Source: an uncultured Candidatus Melainabacteria bacterium
GTDB taxonomy: Bacteria > Cyanobacteriota > Vampirovibrionia > Gastranaerophilales > Gastranaerophilaceae
Direction of reading: 5' to 3'
Assembly: GCA_946186335.1 (NCBI GenBank)
Contig: CAMHMW010000002.1
Span: forward strand, 1-33,279
DNA length: 33,279 bases
In this document: positions 1 through 8,794 of the stretch, in pieces
Numbering within the stretch: the first letter of the stretch is position 1
Layout of the letters: each line of letters begins with the position of its first letter
Position numbers and translations under genes: made by a program
The notes under the pieces: generated by a model
Told to the model about the DNA's origin: nothing
The model's database searches: none
The model's input: only the letters and a program-made list of their open reading frames with translations

Positions 1-159
1 TATTAAAGTAGTATTTATATTTGAAAGCGCTTTATCATAATTTTCAAAATCATTTTTTGCCTGTTTTTCTGATTTAGAAACAAAAGAGTAACTTCTGTTT
101 TGATTTTTATAAGCAAAACAGCCATTACTCTTAATATTGTTTATCGCATTTACAATCAT
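1..159 (-). CDS. Partial hypothetical protein (C-terminus off the left edge)
   Basis: Minus-strand ATG at 159; open reading frame MIVNAINNIKSNGCFAYKNQNRSYSFVSKSEKQAKNDFENYDKALSNINTTLI runs off the window; not in the ORF track because it is short and truncated. Confidence 0.5.
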   Translation of the reverse strand, partial: MIVNAINNIKSNGCFAYKNQNRSYSFVSKSEKQAKNDFENYDKALSNINTTLI

Positions 160-193
160 ACTGAACTAGAAACACATATATAAAATTTTGCTG

Positions 194-586
194 CTATTTA
201 GAATACTTACTGTACTCTTTTGCAACCTCCCGCCAATCTTTTTCCGAAACGCTGTATGCATGGCTCCAAAACTTTTCAATAGCGTAGGTTTCACGTTCTT
301 CTTTATGCAGAATATGAACAACTACATCACCGTAGTCAATTAAATTCCAACGATTTTTGGCATCATTTTCCTGCTTTAAAGGAAGCCTTGAAAATGATGT
401 TTTAACCCTGTCTTTTACATGCTCCATCAAAGACTTAACATGCGGAGTTGAATCCCCTGTTACAATTACAAAATAATCTGCAAGCGAAGATACATTACTG
501 ATATTCAGAATTGTAATATTTTTTCCAAGTTTATCATCCAAGAATTGTGCAATAACACACGCAAATTTATTTGAATCAAGTTCCAT
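194..586 (-). CDS. rsfS: Ribosomal silencing factor RsfS (Iojap/DUF143 family)
   Basis: Family pattern 'ADYFVIVTGDSTPHVKSLMEHV...RWNLIDYGDVVVHIL...REFYxLE-like' (here RETYAIEKFW); typical length. Confidence 0.93.
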   Translation of the reverse strand: MELDSNKFACVIAQFLDDKLGKNITILNISNVSSLADYFVIVTGDSTPHVKSLMEHVKDRVKTSFSRLPLKQENDAKNRWNLIDYGDVVVHILHKEERETYAIEKFWSHAYSVSEKDWREVAKEYSKYSK

Positions 587-600
587 AAAATATATTTTCC

Positions 601-1035
601 TTATTCAATCATATCTACACGGCGTTTATGACGACCGCCTTCAAAACCTGTTTTAAGCCAAATATCAACAATATCGAGCGCCAAATGCTCGCCTATGACT
701 CTTTCCCCAAGGCAAAGGATATTTGCGTTGTTATGAGCTCTTGAAACTCTTGCCGAATAAGTATCGGAACACAAAGCCGCACGAATACCATGAACCTTAT
801 TTGCTGTTATTGACATACCGATACCTGTTCCGCAAACCAAAATTCCGCGGTCAGCATCACCAGAAATAACTTTTTCCGCAACCTTACGGGCAATAATCGG
901 ATAATCACAAGATTCGGGAGTATAAGTTCCAACATCAACAAACTCTATATTTCTCGCTTTCAGATAATCCATAATACTTTCTTTATATCTAAAACCACCA
1001 TGGTCTGAACCGATAGCAACTTTTAAATGTTCCAT
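601..1035 (-). CDS. rpiB: Ribose-5-phosphate isomerase B
   Basis: MEHLKVAIGSDHGGFRYKE..., 'DYP', 'GILVCGTGIGMSITANK', 'NNANILCLGERVIG'. Start moved from 1089 to ATG at 1035, which has an AAAGGAG Shine-Dalgarno. Confidence 0.95.
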   Translation of the reverse strand: MEHLKVAIGSDHGGFRYKESIMDYLKARNIEFVDVGTYTPESCDYPIIARKVAEKVISGDADRGILVCGTGIGMSITANKVHGIRAALCSDTYSARVSRAHNNANILCLGERVIGEHLALDIVDIWLKTGFEGGRHKRRVDMIE

Positions 1036-1141
1036 AAATAACTCCTTTTCAAACTGTAAACAATTATTCTCTACACATATATTGTACAATTTTCATCAAT
1101 AAATGTAAATAAGAAAACACATAAATGATACTATTTGCAAC

Positions 1142-1163
1142 AAAAAAGAGGCATAAAGCCTCT
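1142..1163 (-). terminator. Rho-independent terminator after the flagellar genes
   Basis: AGAGGC-ATAAA-GCCTCT hairpin; A6 on + strand gives a U-run when read on the minus strand. Confidence 0.7.
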
Positions 1164-1200
1164 AATATAAAATGGAGTTTAATATTTAATAATAACTTAA

Positions 1201-2040
1201 CTATGAAGAACTTACCATTTGCATTGCCTGCTGCAACAGGTCTTTGTTTGAGGAAATCAGTTTATTTACGACTTCCATCTGCATTTTAGCCATTTGATAA
1301 TATGAAATATTACCTTTAAAATCAGCATTTGACAATTCTAACAGACCTGAACGAATCTCACCGCAGCCCAAAACCGGCTTTCCTGATTCTTCCGTTTCAA
1401 GGTACAAACCTTCTTTATATTCATAAAGACCTGCCGAATTGTGAAAATTTCTTGTTGTGATTCTGTACAGAGGTACAACTTTTTTGCCGCTTTCGGCTTT
1501 TCCGACAATTGTACCGTCTTTTTGAATTTCATATTCATCATATTTTCCGAGATATTTACCATTGTTCGGGTCAATCCACATTTTTATACTTGTTGTCGGA
1601 ATATCAAGCGCACCGCCTTTAAGGGCAGTTTCCTGATACAAATCCGCACTTATGGGTTTTGTACCCTGCATAATTTCGCCTTTATCATTCAGAATGTAGC
1701 CCTGAACGGTATTTCCGTTTTTCGCACGATAAACACCTTCACCGTCAAACGTAAATTCTCCTAATCGGGTATAGACACTTTTACCTTCCGATGTTTTTGT
1801 CAGGAAAAAGCCTTTACCTTCCAAAAACAGGTTATCATTAGAAGTACCGGGAGTTGATTTACCCTGACTGATTTTTTTGTCATAATCATCGTTTATAGCG
1901 CCACCGAGGAAGGTTTTGAAGGTAACCTGCTTTTCTCTGAACCCCGGAGTGTAAACATTTGTCATGTTATCTGCGATAACATCCATCCAGTTTATGGTTG
2001 CGTATTGAGTGTTGATAGCTGTGATAAATGCGTCATTCAT
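1201..2040 (-). CDS. Flagellar hook/basal-body rod family protein (FlgE/FlgF/FlgG-like)
   Basis: N-term 'INWMDVIADNMTNVYTPGFREKQVTF' resembles the flg_bb_rod motif; 'LFLEGKGFFLT...YTRLGEFTFDGEGVYRAKNGNTVQGY' is the canonical FlgE/F/G motif. Confidence 0.9.
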   Translation of the reverse strand: MNDAFITAINTQYATINWMDVIADNMTNVYTPGFREKQVTFKTFLGGAINDDYDKKISQGKSTPGTSNDNLFLEGKGFFLTKTSEGKSVYTRLGEFTFDGEGVYRAKNGNTVQGYILNDKGEIMQGTKPISADLYQETALKGGALDIPTTSIKMWIDPNNGKYLGKYDEYEIQKDGTIVGKAESGKKVVPLYRITTRNFHNSAGLYEYKEGLYLETEESGKPVLGCGEIRSGLLELSNADFKGNISYYQMAKMQMEVVNKLISSNKDLLQQAMQMVSSS

Positions 2041-2055
2041 AATGGCTTTTACTCC

Positions 2056-2931
2056 TTATTGCTGCTGACTTCTTTGTTGTTCTTTCTGTTGTTTTGAACC
2101 GCGGTTTGAATAAGACAAATCGCTATATGGCAATTCTTTTTCATCAAAAGTTGACTTTAATGAGTCGAGATTATTTTTTAAATACTGTTCAACAACTTTA
2201 TCTCCGGGGATAAAATTAGCCGCAAAAGAACCATCTCTGCCAAAACGCATAATAACAGAAATATTTTGGTCAAAATCAATTCTTAACGGCTGATTTTTCT
2301 CTCTTGCAATATTTATCGCATTCAAAAGTGTTTCGGAAATTTTTACATTTTGCTGAATCTGTGAAAGTTCTGCGCCGTTATCAAGTGCCGCTTGTGCCTG
2401 TGCGACAACAGCCTGAGTGGTCACAGTACCATTTTGAGCAAGGTTTATAAAAAACTGAGCATCAGATTCTGTCATAGACAAAGAATTTGTATAGTCAAGT
2501 GAAAACATTGCACCGAAAGTCTTGTCATTCACCGAAGATAACAGTGAATTTGTGAAATCCCCTGCGCTAACCCCGTTCGTATTCATCATCATCTGAATAT
2601 CATTTGAAAGATTATTATTAACATTATCTATCATTGAAAGAGAAGCAAACTTTAAATTTTCCATGGAATTTTCTGCAGTTTCCTGACTTAATTTGTCAAT
2701 ACTGCCTTTTTCTTCTTTAATTGCCGCTTTATCTGATTTTAATGTATCATCCGTTTTTTTGTTTTCAGCCTCTTTCGGCTCTTTTGTTTCATTTTTTGTT
2801 TCAACTTTTTTCATTTCGTCTTTGAAATCAGACTCTGTTGATGTTTTAGCGGAAGTTTCCGATGCCTGAGAATTTGTAACCTGTCCTGCTGAGGATGCAC
2901 CTGAAACTGTTGATGTAACATTTAAACTCAT
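2056..2931 (-). CDS. Putative flagellar hook-length control (FliK-like) protein
   Basis: Low-complexity Ser/Thr/Lys/Glu N-terminus, C-terminal 'QPLRIDFDQNISVIMRFGRDGSFAANFIPGDKVVEQYLKNNLDSLKSTFDEKELPYSDLSYSN' resembling a FliK C-domain; sits between fliJ and a hook/rod gene. Confidence 0.6.
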   Translation of the reverse strand: MSLNVTSTVSGASSAGQVTNSQASETSAKTSTESDFKDEMKKVETKNETKEPKEAENKKTDDTLKSDKAAIKEEKGSIDKLSQETAENSMENLKFASLSMIDNVNNNLSNDIQMMMNTNGVSAGDFTNSLLSSVNDKTFGAMFSLDYTNSLSMTESDAQFFINLAQNGTVTTQAVVAQAQAALDNGAELSQIQQNVKISETLLNAINIAREKNQPLRIDFDQNISVIMRFGRDGSFAANFIPGDKVVEQYLKNNLDSLKSTFDEKELPYSDLSYSNRGSKQQKEQQRSQQQ

Positions 2932-2936
2932 ATCAT

Positions 2937-3446
2937 TTACCTTCTATCTAATTCTTCTAACTGTTTTAATATCGCTTTTTCTTCTTCCTCTCTGGCTTCC
3001 ATCGTTCGCTTATAGTGTCTTGTTACGCCCAGTTCGGAGAATTGTTTTAATTCTGCTGCTTTTTCTTCTGCAAGATAAGCCTCTTTGCTTTTTTCTTTGT
3101 GTTTTTCAAGAACCTTTACTGCCTGCTCACACTTGACAAGTTTTGCTATTTCTATATCAAGTAATCGTTGTTTTTCCTGACGTATCAGCTCCAATTCTTC
3201 TGCTTTTTCCCACAGGTGTTCAAGGTATTTGTCGTACACATCGAACATCATAGGGTCAGCGTGTCTCATGCCATTTTTAGTATCTACAATGTCCTGTTCG
3301 TTCTTTTTAATGTCCTGTTCTGCCTTATAGACTGCTGCCTGAGCTTTTTGAACCCGTATCAGTTGTTCCTGTTTTTGGTTTATTCTAAAGTCTAAAACTT
3401 TCTGCAATCTATACCTGAATGGCATGCTACTACTCTTTCCTGTCAT
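2937..3446 (-). CDS. fliJ: Flagellar export protein FliJ-like
   Basis: 'PFRYRLQKVLDFRINQKQEQLIRVQKAQAAVYKAE...' long coiled coil with FliJ-type N-terminus; flagellar neighbours. Confidence 0.82.
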   Translation of the reverse strand: MTGKSSSMPFRYRLQKVLDFRINQKQEQLIRVQKAQAAVYKAEQDIKKNEQDIVDTKNGMRHADPMMFDVYDKYLEHLWEKAEELELIRQEKQRLLDIEIAKLVKCEQAVKVLEKHKEKSKEAYLAEEKAAELKQFSELGVTRHYKRTMEAREEEEKAILKQLEELDRR

Positions 3447-3495
3447 TATTATGTATTACTTTTCAAGAGTAATAAACATCTAAACGTATGATATT

Positions 3496-3523
3496 GTTAT
3501 AATAATTATTTTTATAAAGTCAA
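3496..3523 (-). promoter_or_regulatory. Candidate sigma70-type promoter for the fliJ operon
   Basis: Minus strand TTGACT - 16 nt - TATAAC upstream of fliJ. Confidence 0.35.
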
Positions 3524-3530
3524 TATAATA

Positions 3531-3568
3531 AAAACGGCAGACTTCATATTTTGAAATCTGCCGTTTTT
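3531..3568 (-). terminator. Rho-independent terminator downstream of rpsA
   Basis: AAAACGGCAGACTTCA-TATT-TTGAAATCTGCCGTTTTT; near-perfect stem with flanking A/T runs. Confidence 0.85.
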
Positions 3569-3584
3569 ACAATTATTTATTTTA

Positions 3585-4664
3585 TTACTCTGCTGATTCA
3601 ACCTCTGTTGTTGATTGCTCATGAACAGATAATGCAATACGTTTATCTGACGGGTTAAATTTCAGGATGTAAGTACTGATTTTATCCCCGACTTTAACGA
3701 TAGTTTTTGATTCGTTCTGAAATTCAACAACTTCGTTATGAGGGAGTAATGCTTCAACACCGGGGAACACTTCTATAAACGCGCCAAAGTGTTTTAAACG
3801 TGTAACTGTGCCTTCAATTTTGTCACCCTCTTTAATTTTGTCAGCGGCTTCAATCCACGGATCAGGCTCCAGATTTTTCAGACTGAGAGAAACTCTCTGT
3901 TTGTCATGATCAACTGCAATAACTTCAACATCCAGTTTGTCACCGACATTAAGAATATCTGTCGGATGGTCAATCCATCTCCAAGAAAGCTGAGATAACG
4001 GCAACAGGCCGTCAATTCCGCCCAAATCAACAAACGCACCAAAATCGGTAATTCTGACGACTTCGCCTTTAACTACCTGACCGGGTTCAATTTGAGAGAA
4101 GATATTTTTACGTGCTTCTTCAACAGTGTCTTCATAAACCTTCTTATTAGAAAGAATAAAGTTGTTTTGCTGAACATCAAGTGTTAAAATCTTCAATTCA
4201 AGTTTTGAACCGACTTCAATATCGGTTTCTCTTGTTCTCAATTGAGAAGAAGGAATAAATCCGCGTACTCCGGAAACTTCAACAAGGACACCGCCCTTAA
4301 CCGTATTAACAACAGTGCCGAGGATAGTTTCATCAGCGGCTTTTGCTTTTTCAAGTTCTTTCCAGGCATAAGCAAAATCAACTTTTTTCTTGGAGAGAAG
4401 AAGTTTTCCGTCCTCATCTTCCTCTCTTATAATAAGGAATTCACCTTCATCACCTTTTTTGAATTTTTCTTCAATATTTTCGCCCTTGTCAACGGCTTCA
4501 TAAGTCGGAATAACGGCATAATTTTTTGCACCGATATCAACCATAACACCCTGACTTTCAAATCCGCAGACTACACCTTTTACAAGATCACCTTTTTGAA
4601 AATTGTAATCATACTTTTCCAAAAGGGCTTCAAAGTCTTGTTCTGCACTTTTTTTAGTTGCCAT
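3585..4664 (-). CDS. rpsA: 30S ribosomal protein S1-like (four S1 RNA-binding domains)
   Basis: Four S1 repeats: 'GDLVKGVVCGFESQGVMVDIGAK', 'ILGTVVNTVKGGVLVEVSGVRGFIPSSQL', 'GQVVKGEVVRITDFGAFVDLGGIDGLLPLSQLSW', 'GDKIEGTVTRLKHFGAFIEVFPGVEALLPHNEV'. Start set to MATKKS (SD GGAG). Confidence 0.92.
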   Translation of the reverse strand: MATKKSAEQDFEALLEKYDYNFQKGDLVKGVVCGFESQGVMVDIGAKNYAVIPTYEAVDKGENIEEKFKKGDEGEFLIIREEDEDGKLLLSKKKVDFAYAWKELEKAKAADETILGTVVNTVKGGVLVEVSGVRGFIPSSQLRTRETDIEVGSKLELKILTLDVQQNNFILSNKKVYEDTVEEARKNIFSQIEPGQVVKGEVVRITDFGAFVDLGGIDGLLPLSQLSWRWIDHPTDILNVGDKLDVEVIAVDHDKQRVSLSLKNLEPDPWIEAADKIKEGDKIEGTVTRLKHFGAFIEVFPGVEALLPHNEVVEFQNESKTIVKVGDKISTYILKFNPSDKRIALSVHEQSTTEVESAE

Positions 4665-4789
4665 AATTAACTCCATTATCTACACACTATATCTTTGAGT
4701 AAATACTACCAAATATTTGAAAATTTGTAAAGGTTTGTAAATTTATATTAAATATATAATAAGATAAAAGTTAAAAATTATACAAAATC

Positions 4790-4819
4790 TTGACAATATC
4801 CGCACTAAACCATTAATAT
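4790..4819 (+). promoter_or_regulatory. Candidate sigma70-type promoter
   Basis: TTGACA (4790-4795) - 18 nt - TAATAT (4814-4819), 20 nt upstream of the ATG at 4840. Confidence 0.5.
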
Positions 4820-4839
4820 TAATTAAAAGGGGGCTAATT

Positions 4840-5208
4840 ATGAAAGAAGAATATTCAAACCACTACAGACGCTGGTACGATAAAGATCCGGTACTGTCGG
4901 AAGCTGTCAGAACGTTAGAAGAAACAGATGACCAGACACAAATAAGAGTTGCTCTTAACCTTATTAAAATCATTATTGAACACAATATTGAAGATGAACA
5001 GTTTGAAGCGGTTGACGATATTATAAGTGCTGTCGGTTCAGGTCTGGACGACAACCGCCGCGGCAGATGGTATGATATTGATGCGACATTAAGAACCGCA
5101 ATGAATATGCTTCAGAATTGTCCGGCGGATACACAGAAAATTATTGCAAAAGAGATGGCAAAACTTGTCGTTGACCAAATAAAAAAAGACGACGAGGAAG
5201 AAGAATAG
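4840..5208 (+). CDS. Hypothetical acidic protein with a two-copy internal repeat
   Basis: SD AAAAGGGGGC; RRWYDKDPVLSEAVRTLEETDDQTQIRVALNLIKIIIEHNI versus RGRWYDIDATLRTAMNMLQNCPADTQKIIAKEMAKLVVDQI. Confidence 0.85.
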   Translation: MKEEYSNHYRRWYDKDPVLSEAVRTLEETDDQTQIRVALNLIKIIIEHNIEDEQFEAVDDIISAVGSGLDDNRRGRWYDIDATLRTAMNMLQNCPADTQKIIAKEMAKLVVDQIKKDDEEEE

Positions 5209-5227
5209 AATCGGTAACAACATTAGA

Positions 5228-5265
5228 AAAGAGGGGTAACAGAGTTTGTTATCCCTCTTTTTCAG
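5228..5265 (+). terminator. Rho-independent terminator
   Basis: AAAAGAGGGGTAAC-AGAGTTT-GTTATCCCTCTTTTT following the stop at 5208. Confidence 0.85.
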
Positions 5266-5357
5266 TTCTTTGTAAACTTACGTAAAGTTTTAGCAAAATA
5301 TTATTGCCTTTTGTTTTAATATGATAGAAAATACAAAAAGTGGATAGTGTGAGGAAC

Positions 5358-7883
5358 ATGATAACAGATAGTGTAACAAAACTACGAATAGACAGGAAAC
5401 GATACCCGCAGGAATACATGTCCCCCAATTCAGTTTCCAATTTTTATCCACAATATAAGAGTCGAAATTTTTATTCACAATATAACTATCAAGATATTAA
5501 GAGACCTTTAAAAACTAATCATCAGGATTTAAGTTTTAAAGGTCTTTCTTTTATGTATAAAGAATTAGATAAAAAATACAGCGTAAAGGAATTTCTTGAA
5601 TTTTCGGACAGACACTTTGGCAAAATGGGTCGTGAACTTTATGACGATATGGTAACAAAAAGAGCCGATATGACATCCGACTGGATTTCCGTTAAAGGGG
5701 ATGAGATTACTCTGAGAAAGAAAACAATTCCTCATCTCGCATTAGACGGTATTCTTTATCCTTTTAAAATTCTGCCTTTTGATATCTTAAACGGCATCGT
5801 TGAACTTTTGGGTAAAATTCCCGGACTCAAAAAATGGTCAAATAATGCTCTTGATAGCAAAATGTTTCAAAATATCAGACAGCGCTCTAAAATTGATGCC
5901 AAAATGAATTCGTTAAGAGGACTGATAACCTTCCATGATATGAAGATAAATCAGGCTGCGGAAAAAGAAGCAAAAAGATTAGGTAAAAACGTAAAAGACC
6001 TCACCCCCGAAGAAATGGCAAAAGTTAAAGCAGACGTTGACAAGAATATGGATTCTGACATTTTTAAAGCAGAATTAAAAATGTTTGACCCAAAATCCGG
6101 TAATTACGATACAAAACACGAAAGAGCATTAAACAGACTGGTTTCCGGTCTGCCTCCGGCAATATTTCTTGCAAATGATGCTTATAACCTCTCTCGTATG
6201 ATGGATGATGACGGTATAGCAGCAGAACACGAAAGAAAAGTACGTTTCAGACAGGAAGTCAGCAGAATTTTGGCAAGCGGTTACCTGACACTAATTACAA
6301 TGGGGGCTTTCCAAAAATTCATAAACAAATCCAAATTCGGTATTGTTTTAACAACAGGTGTTACGGTACTTGTAACAGAAATGTTCTCCCGTCTGACCAA
6401 CGGAAAACATATTACAAGATTAACCCCCGAACAGGCAAGAGCCGAAAACGAAAGAATGAATGCTCCCGAAGCAAAAATCAAAGTTGAAAAAGATACCGGA
6501 GTTTCCGCAAAAGGACTTAAAAAGCCAAAAGAAAAGGAACAACACAAACCGCTTTTATCATTTGATACATTATTAAAAGCATCAGGTATAATCTTAGGCT
6601 TAGGTTACGGAATTAAAGGAATAAAACATCTCCCGTCCGTTAAAAAAGCCGCATTAAATTACTTTGAAAATCTAAAGAAAAATAACAGTAAATTATATGA
6701 AGAACTCGGAATAGATAAGGCTTTTGCAGACTTTGACAAAGCATTAAAAAATGCAAACCCGAAAAAATACGAAAGATTAAACGAAACCGAAAGAAAACTT
6801 GAATACGCAGTAAAACTTTTTGAAGAAAAGGTTATATACAAACCGTTCACAAAACTCTACAAAGGTATGACAACAGAAGAATTTCTGGTAAAACCGAACG
6901 ACCTTGAAAAAGTCTTAAAGGCAATGAGAGATAACGGTTTTGAGAAATTAGCCGACAAATATGAAAGTATCGGCAAAGGTGCAGCAAGAGTAACCAAAAA
7001 CGGTCAGGAATTTTACGATTTCGGAAAGAAAGACAAAAAAGTCAAACCGCTTGTAAACTTTGTAATCGCACCGTTCAAATTCATCTGGAACACCATCACT
7101 CTGCCATACTGGATGATTGATGAAAAACTGTTAAACGTATTCAGAAAAACTCCGAAGATTTCAAAAGCAACATCAGAAATTGATGCTCTTGCTCACAGTT
7201 TTAACAAAATCTACAAACAGGCAACCAAAAAGAACTTTAACGAAAAAGAATTTAAAGATTATATTCAGGACAATCTGTTAAAAGCATTCAACGAAGATTC
7301 ATTATCAAGCGTATCAAATGCTGAATTGTCAAACCTCGCAAAAACAGCAGCATCAGTTGCTACAATATGGTTCCTGATGACTGATAACTACAATATGGTT
7401 ATGCTGAAATCAAACGGAAACGACAAAGAAGGCGCTAATACGAAATTCAAAGAAAGATTTGTTCAGGAAGGTTCAAGATTATTCTATCAGACATTATTGA
7501 TTGACCTGTTCAATTCAACCTTCAGAAACCAATACAACGCATCTTTACTTGGAATGAGTTGGGTAACCTTAGTTGATACGACATTAGGCGAAATGCTGAC
7601 ACGTTCATCTGTCGGAGTTCCGTTACAGACACATACAAGAGATGAACTGATTGATTTGGAAACCAAACAAAACAATTCAACAGGATTTAAGAAAAAATAT
7701 TATGACTTTATGCAGCGTCTGACAGGAAAACGCGCAATCAAGACCTATGAAGTTGCACCAAGACATCATCAAAACTCTGATGCTTCAATAATTCCTAGTC
7801 TTGATGCCAACAAACAGGTTATCTTCAAACAGAACAACGAAACTCTGGAAAAAATGAGAGCAGGGATAAGTGTTAATTACTAG
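5358..7883 (+). CDS. Large orphan protein with several hydrophobic segments; N-proximal LSFKG motif
   Basis: Long single ORF; Tyr/Asn-rich N-terminus then 'HQDLSFKGLSF'; hydrophobic stretches 'FGIVLTTGVTVLVTEMF', 'LLKASGIILGLGYGI', 'VIAPFKFIWNTITLPYWMI'. Alternative GTG start at 5340. Confidence 0.85.
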   Translation: MITDSVTKLRIDRKRYPQEYMSPNSVSNFYPQYKSRNFYSQYNYQDIKRPLKTNHQDLSFKGLSFMYKELDKKYSVKEFLEFSDRHFGKMGRELYDDMVTKRADMTSDWISVKGDEITLRKKTIPHLALDGILYPFKILPFDILNGIVELLGKIPGLKKWSNNALDSKMFQNIRQRSKIDAKMNSLRGLITFHDMKINQAAEKEAKRLGKNVKDLTPEEMAKVKADVDKNMDSDIFKAELKMFDPKSGNYDTKHERALNRLVSGLPPAIFLANDAYNLSRMMDDDGIAAEHERKVRFRQEVSRILASGYLTLITMGAFQKFINKSKFGIVLTTGVTVLVTEMFSRLTNGKHITRLTPEQARAENERMNAPEAKIKVEKDTGVSAKGLKKPKEKEQHKPLLSFDTLLKASGIILGLGYGIKGIKHLPSVKKAALNYFENLKKNNSKLYEELGIDKAFADFDKALKNANPKKYERLNETERKLEYAVKLFEEKVIYKPFTKLYKGMTTEEFLVKPNDLEKVLKAMRDNGFEKLADKYESIGKGAARVTKNGQEFYDFGKKDKKVKPLVNFVIAPFKFIWNTITLPYWMIDEKLLNVFRKTPKISKATSEIDALAHSFNKIYKQATKKNFNEKEFKDYIQDNLLKAFNEDSLSSVSNAELSNLAKTAASVATIWFLMTDNYNMVMLKSNGNDKEGANTKFKERFVQEGSRLFYQTLLIDLFNSTFRNQYNASLLGMSWVTLVDTTLGEMLTRSSVGVPLQTHTRDELIDLETKQNNSTGFKKKYYDFMQRLTGKRAIKTYEVAPRHHQNSDASIIPSLDANKQVIFKQNNETLEKMRAGISVNY

Positions 7884-7921
7884 GCTTTGACTTTTTATTT
7901 AGGCGGTGAGATAATTTATTT

Positions 7922-8794
7922 ATGTTAAAGTATTATGGTAAAACTGCACCATATTTGTTTTTACTGCCGGCCGCGGTAATTCTTGTGATATTCTTTTTTA
8001 TACCGTTTTTTCAGACTTTTTATTTGAGTTTTTTTGACTATTCAAACGATATTTATAATGCTGGTTTTACGGGGTTAAAAAACTATATCTCAATTCTGCA
8101 TAATCCCGTATTTTATAAGGTTTTATGGAACACAATTTTATATCTGGTTGTTGCAGTTCCGATTCTTGCAATTTTCCCGCTGCTGGTTGCGATTTTAATA
8201 AACCAGAAAATCAGAGGAATTACACTATACAAAATTCTTATATATTTGCCCGTAATTGTATCTATTGTTGTTGCGGCGATTGCGTTTAAGTGGCTTTACG
8301 CACAGGACGGAATACTGAATTATTTTATGCAGGTATTACACCTTCCTGCAATCGGCTGGCTTACAGACCCAAAATATGCCATATATTCGGTTATTATACT
8401 GACAATTTGGAAAGGTATCGGGTATTATATGATGATATATCTTGCCGCACTGATGAGTGTTCCGAAAGAACTCTATGAAGCATGCGAAATTGACGGGGCA
8501 GGATTTTGGAAAAAGCATTTGACAGTCACCGTTCCCCACATTATGCCGACAATAGCACTTGTCACAACAATAAGTTCAATTTCCGCAATGAAAATATTTG
8601 CAGAGATTTACGTTATGACAAAAGGCGGACCTTTAAACTCCACAAAAACAATAGTTTACTACATATACGAAAAAGCCTTTGAAAATCTTGATTTGGGTAT
8701 AGCATCGGCTATGGCTGTCATTTTGCTGGTTATCGTAATGGCATTTTCTCTTGTTAACATCCTGTGCTTTGAACGGAGGAAATATGACATTTAA
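7922..8794 (+). CDS. Carbohydrate ABC transporter permease (MalF/UgpA family)
   Basis: 'APYLFLLPAAVILVIFFFIPFFQTFYLSF' and EAA-loop 'MSVPKELYEACEIDGAGFWKKHLTVTVPHIMPT'. Confidence 0.94.
   Translation: MLKYYGKTAPYLFLLPAAVILVIFFFIPFFQTFYLSFFDYSNDIYNAGFTGLKNYISILHNPVFYKVLWNTILYLVVAVPILAIFPLLVAILINQKIRGITLYKILIYLPVIVSIVVAAIAFKWLYAQDGILNYFMQVLHLPAIGWLTDPKYAIYSVIILTIWKGIGYYMMIYLAALMSVPKELYEACEIDGAGFWKKHLTVTVPHIMPTIALVTTISSISAMKIFAEIYVMTKGGPLNSTKTIVYYIYEKAFENLDLGIASAMAVILLVIVMAFSLVNILCFERRKYDI

Noticed and set aside
1441-1764. 107-aa + strand ORF and the 1338-1574 minus-strand alternative-frame ORF
   Set aside because: Both overlap the well-supported flagellar hook/rod gene and have no independent support.
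5249-5478. Two overlapping minus-strand ORFs of 62-63 aa
   Set aside because: Antisense to the start of the 847-aa ORF and a terminator; no SD, contradictory frames.
8751-8783. Upstream start for the second ABC permease (MLTSCALNGGN...)
   Set aside because: ATG at 8784 has a strong GGAGG SD and gives a normal N-terminus; the extra 11 residues are read from the preceding gene's end.
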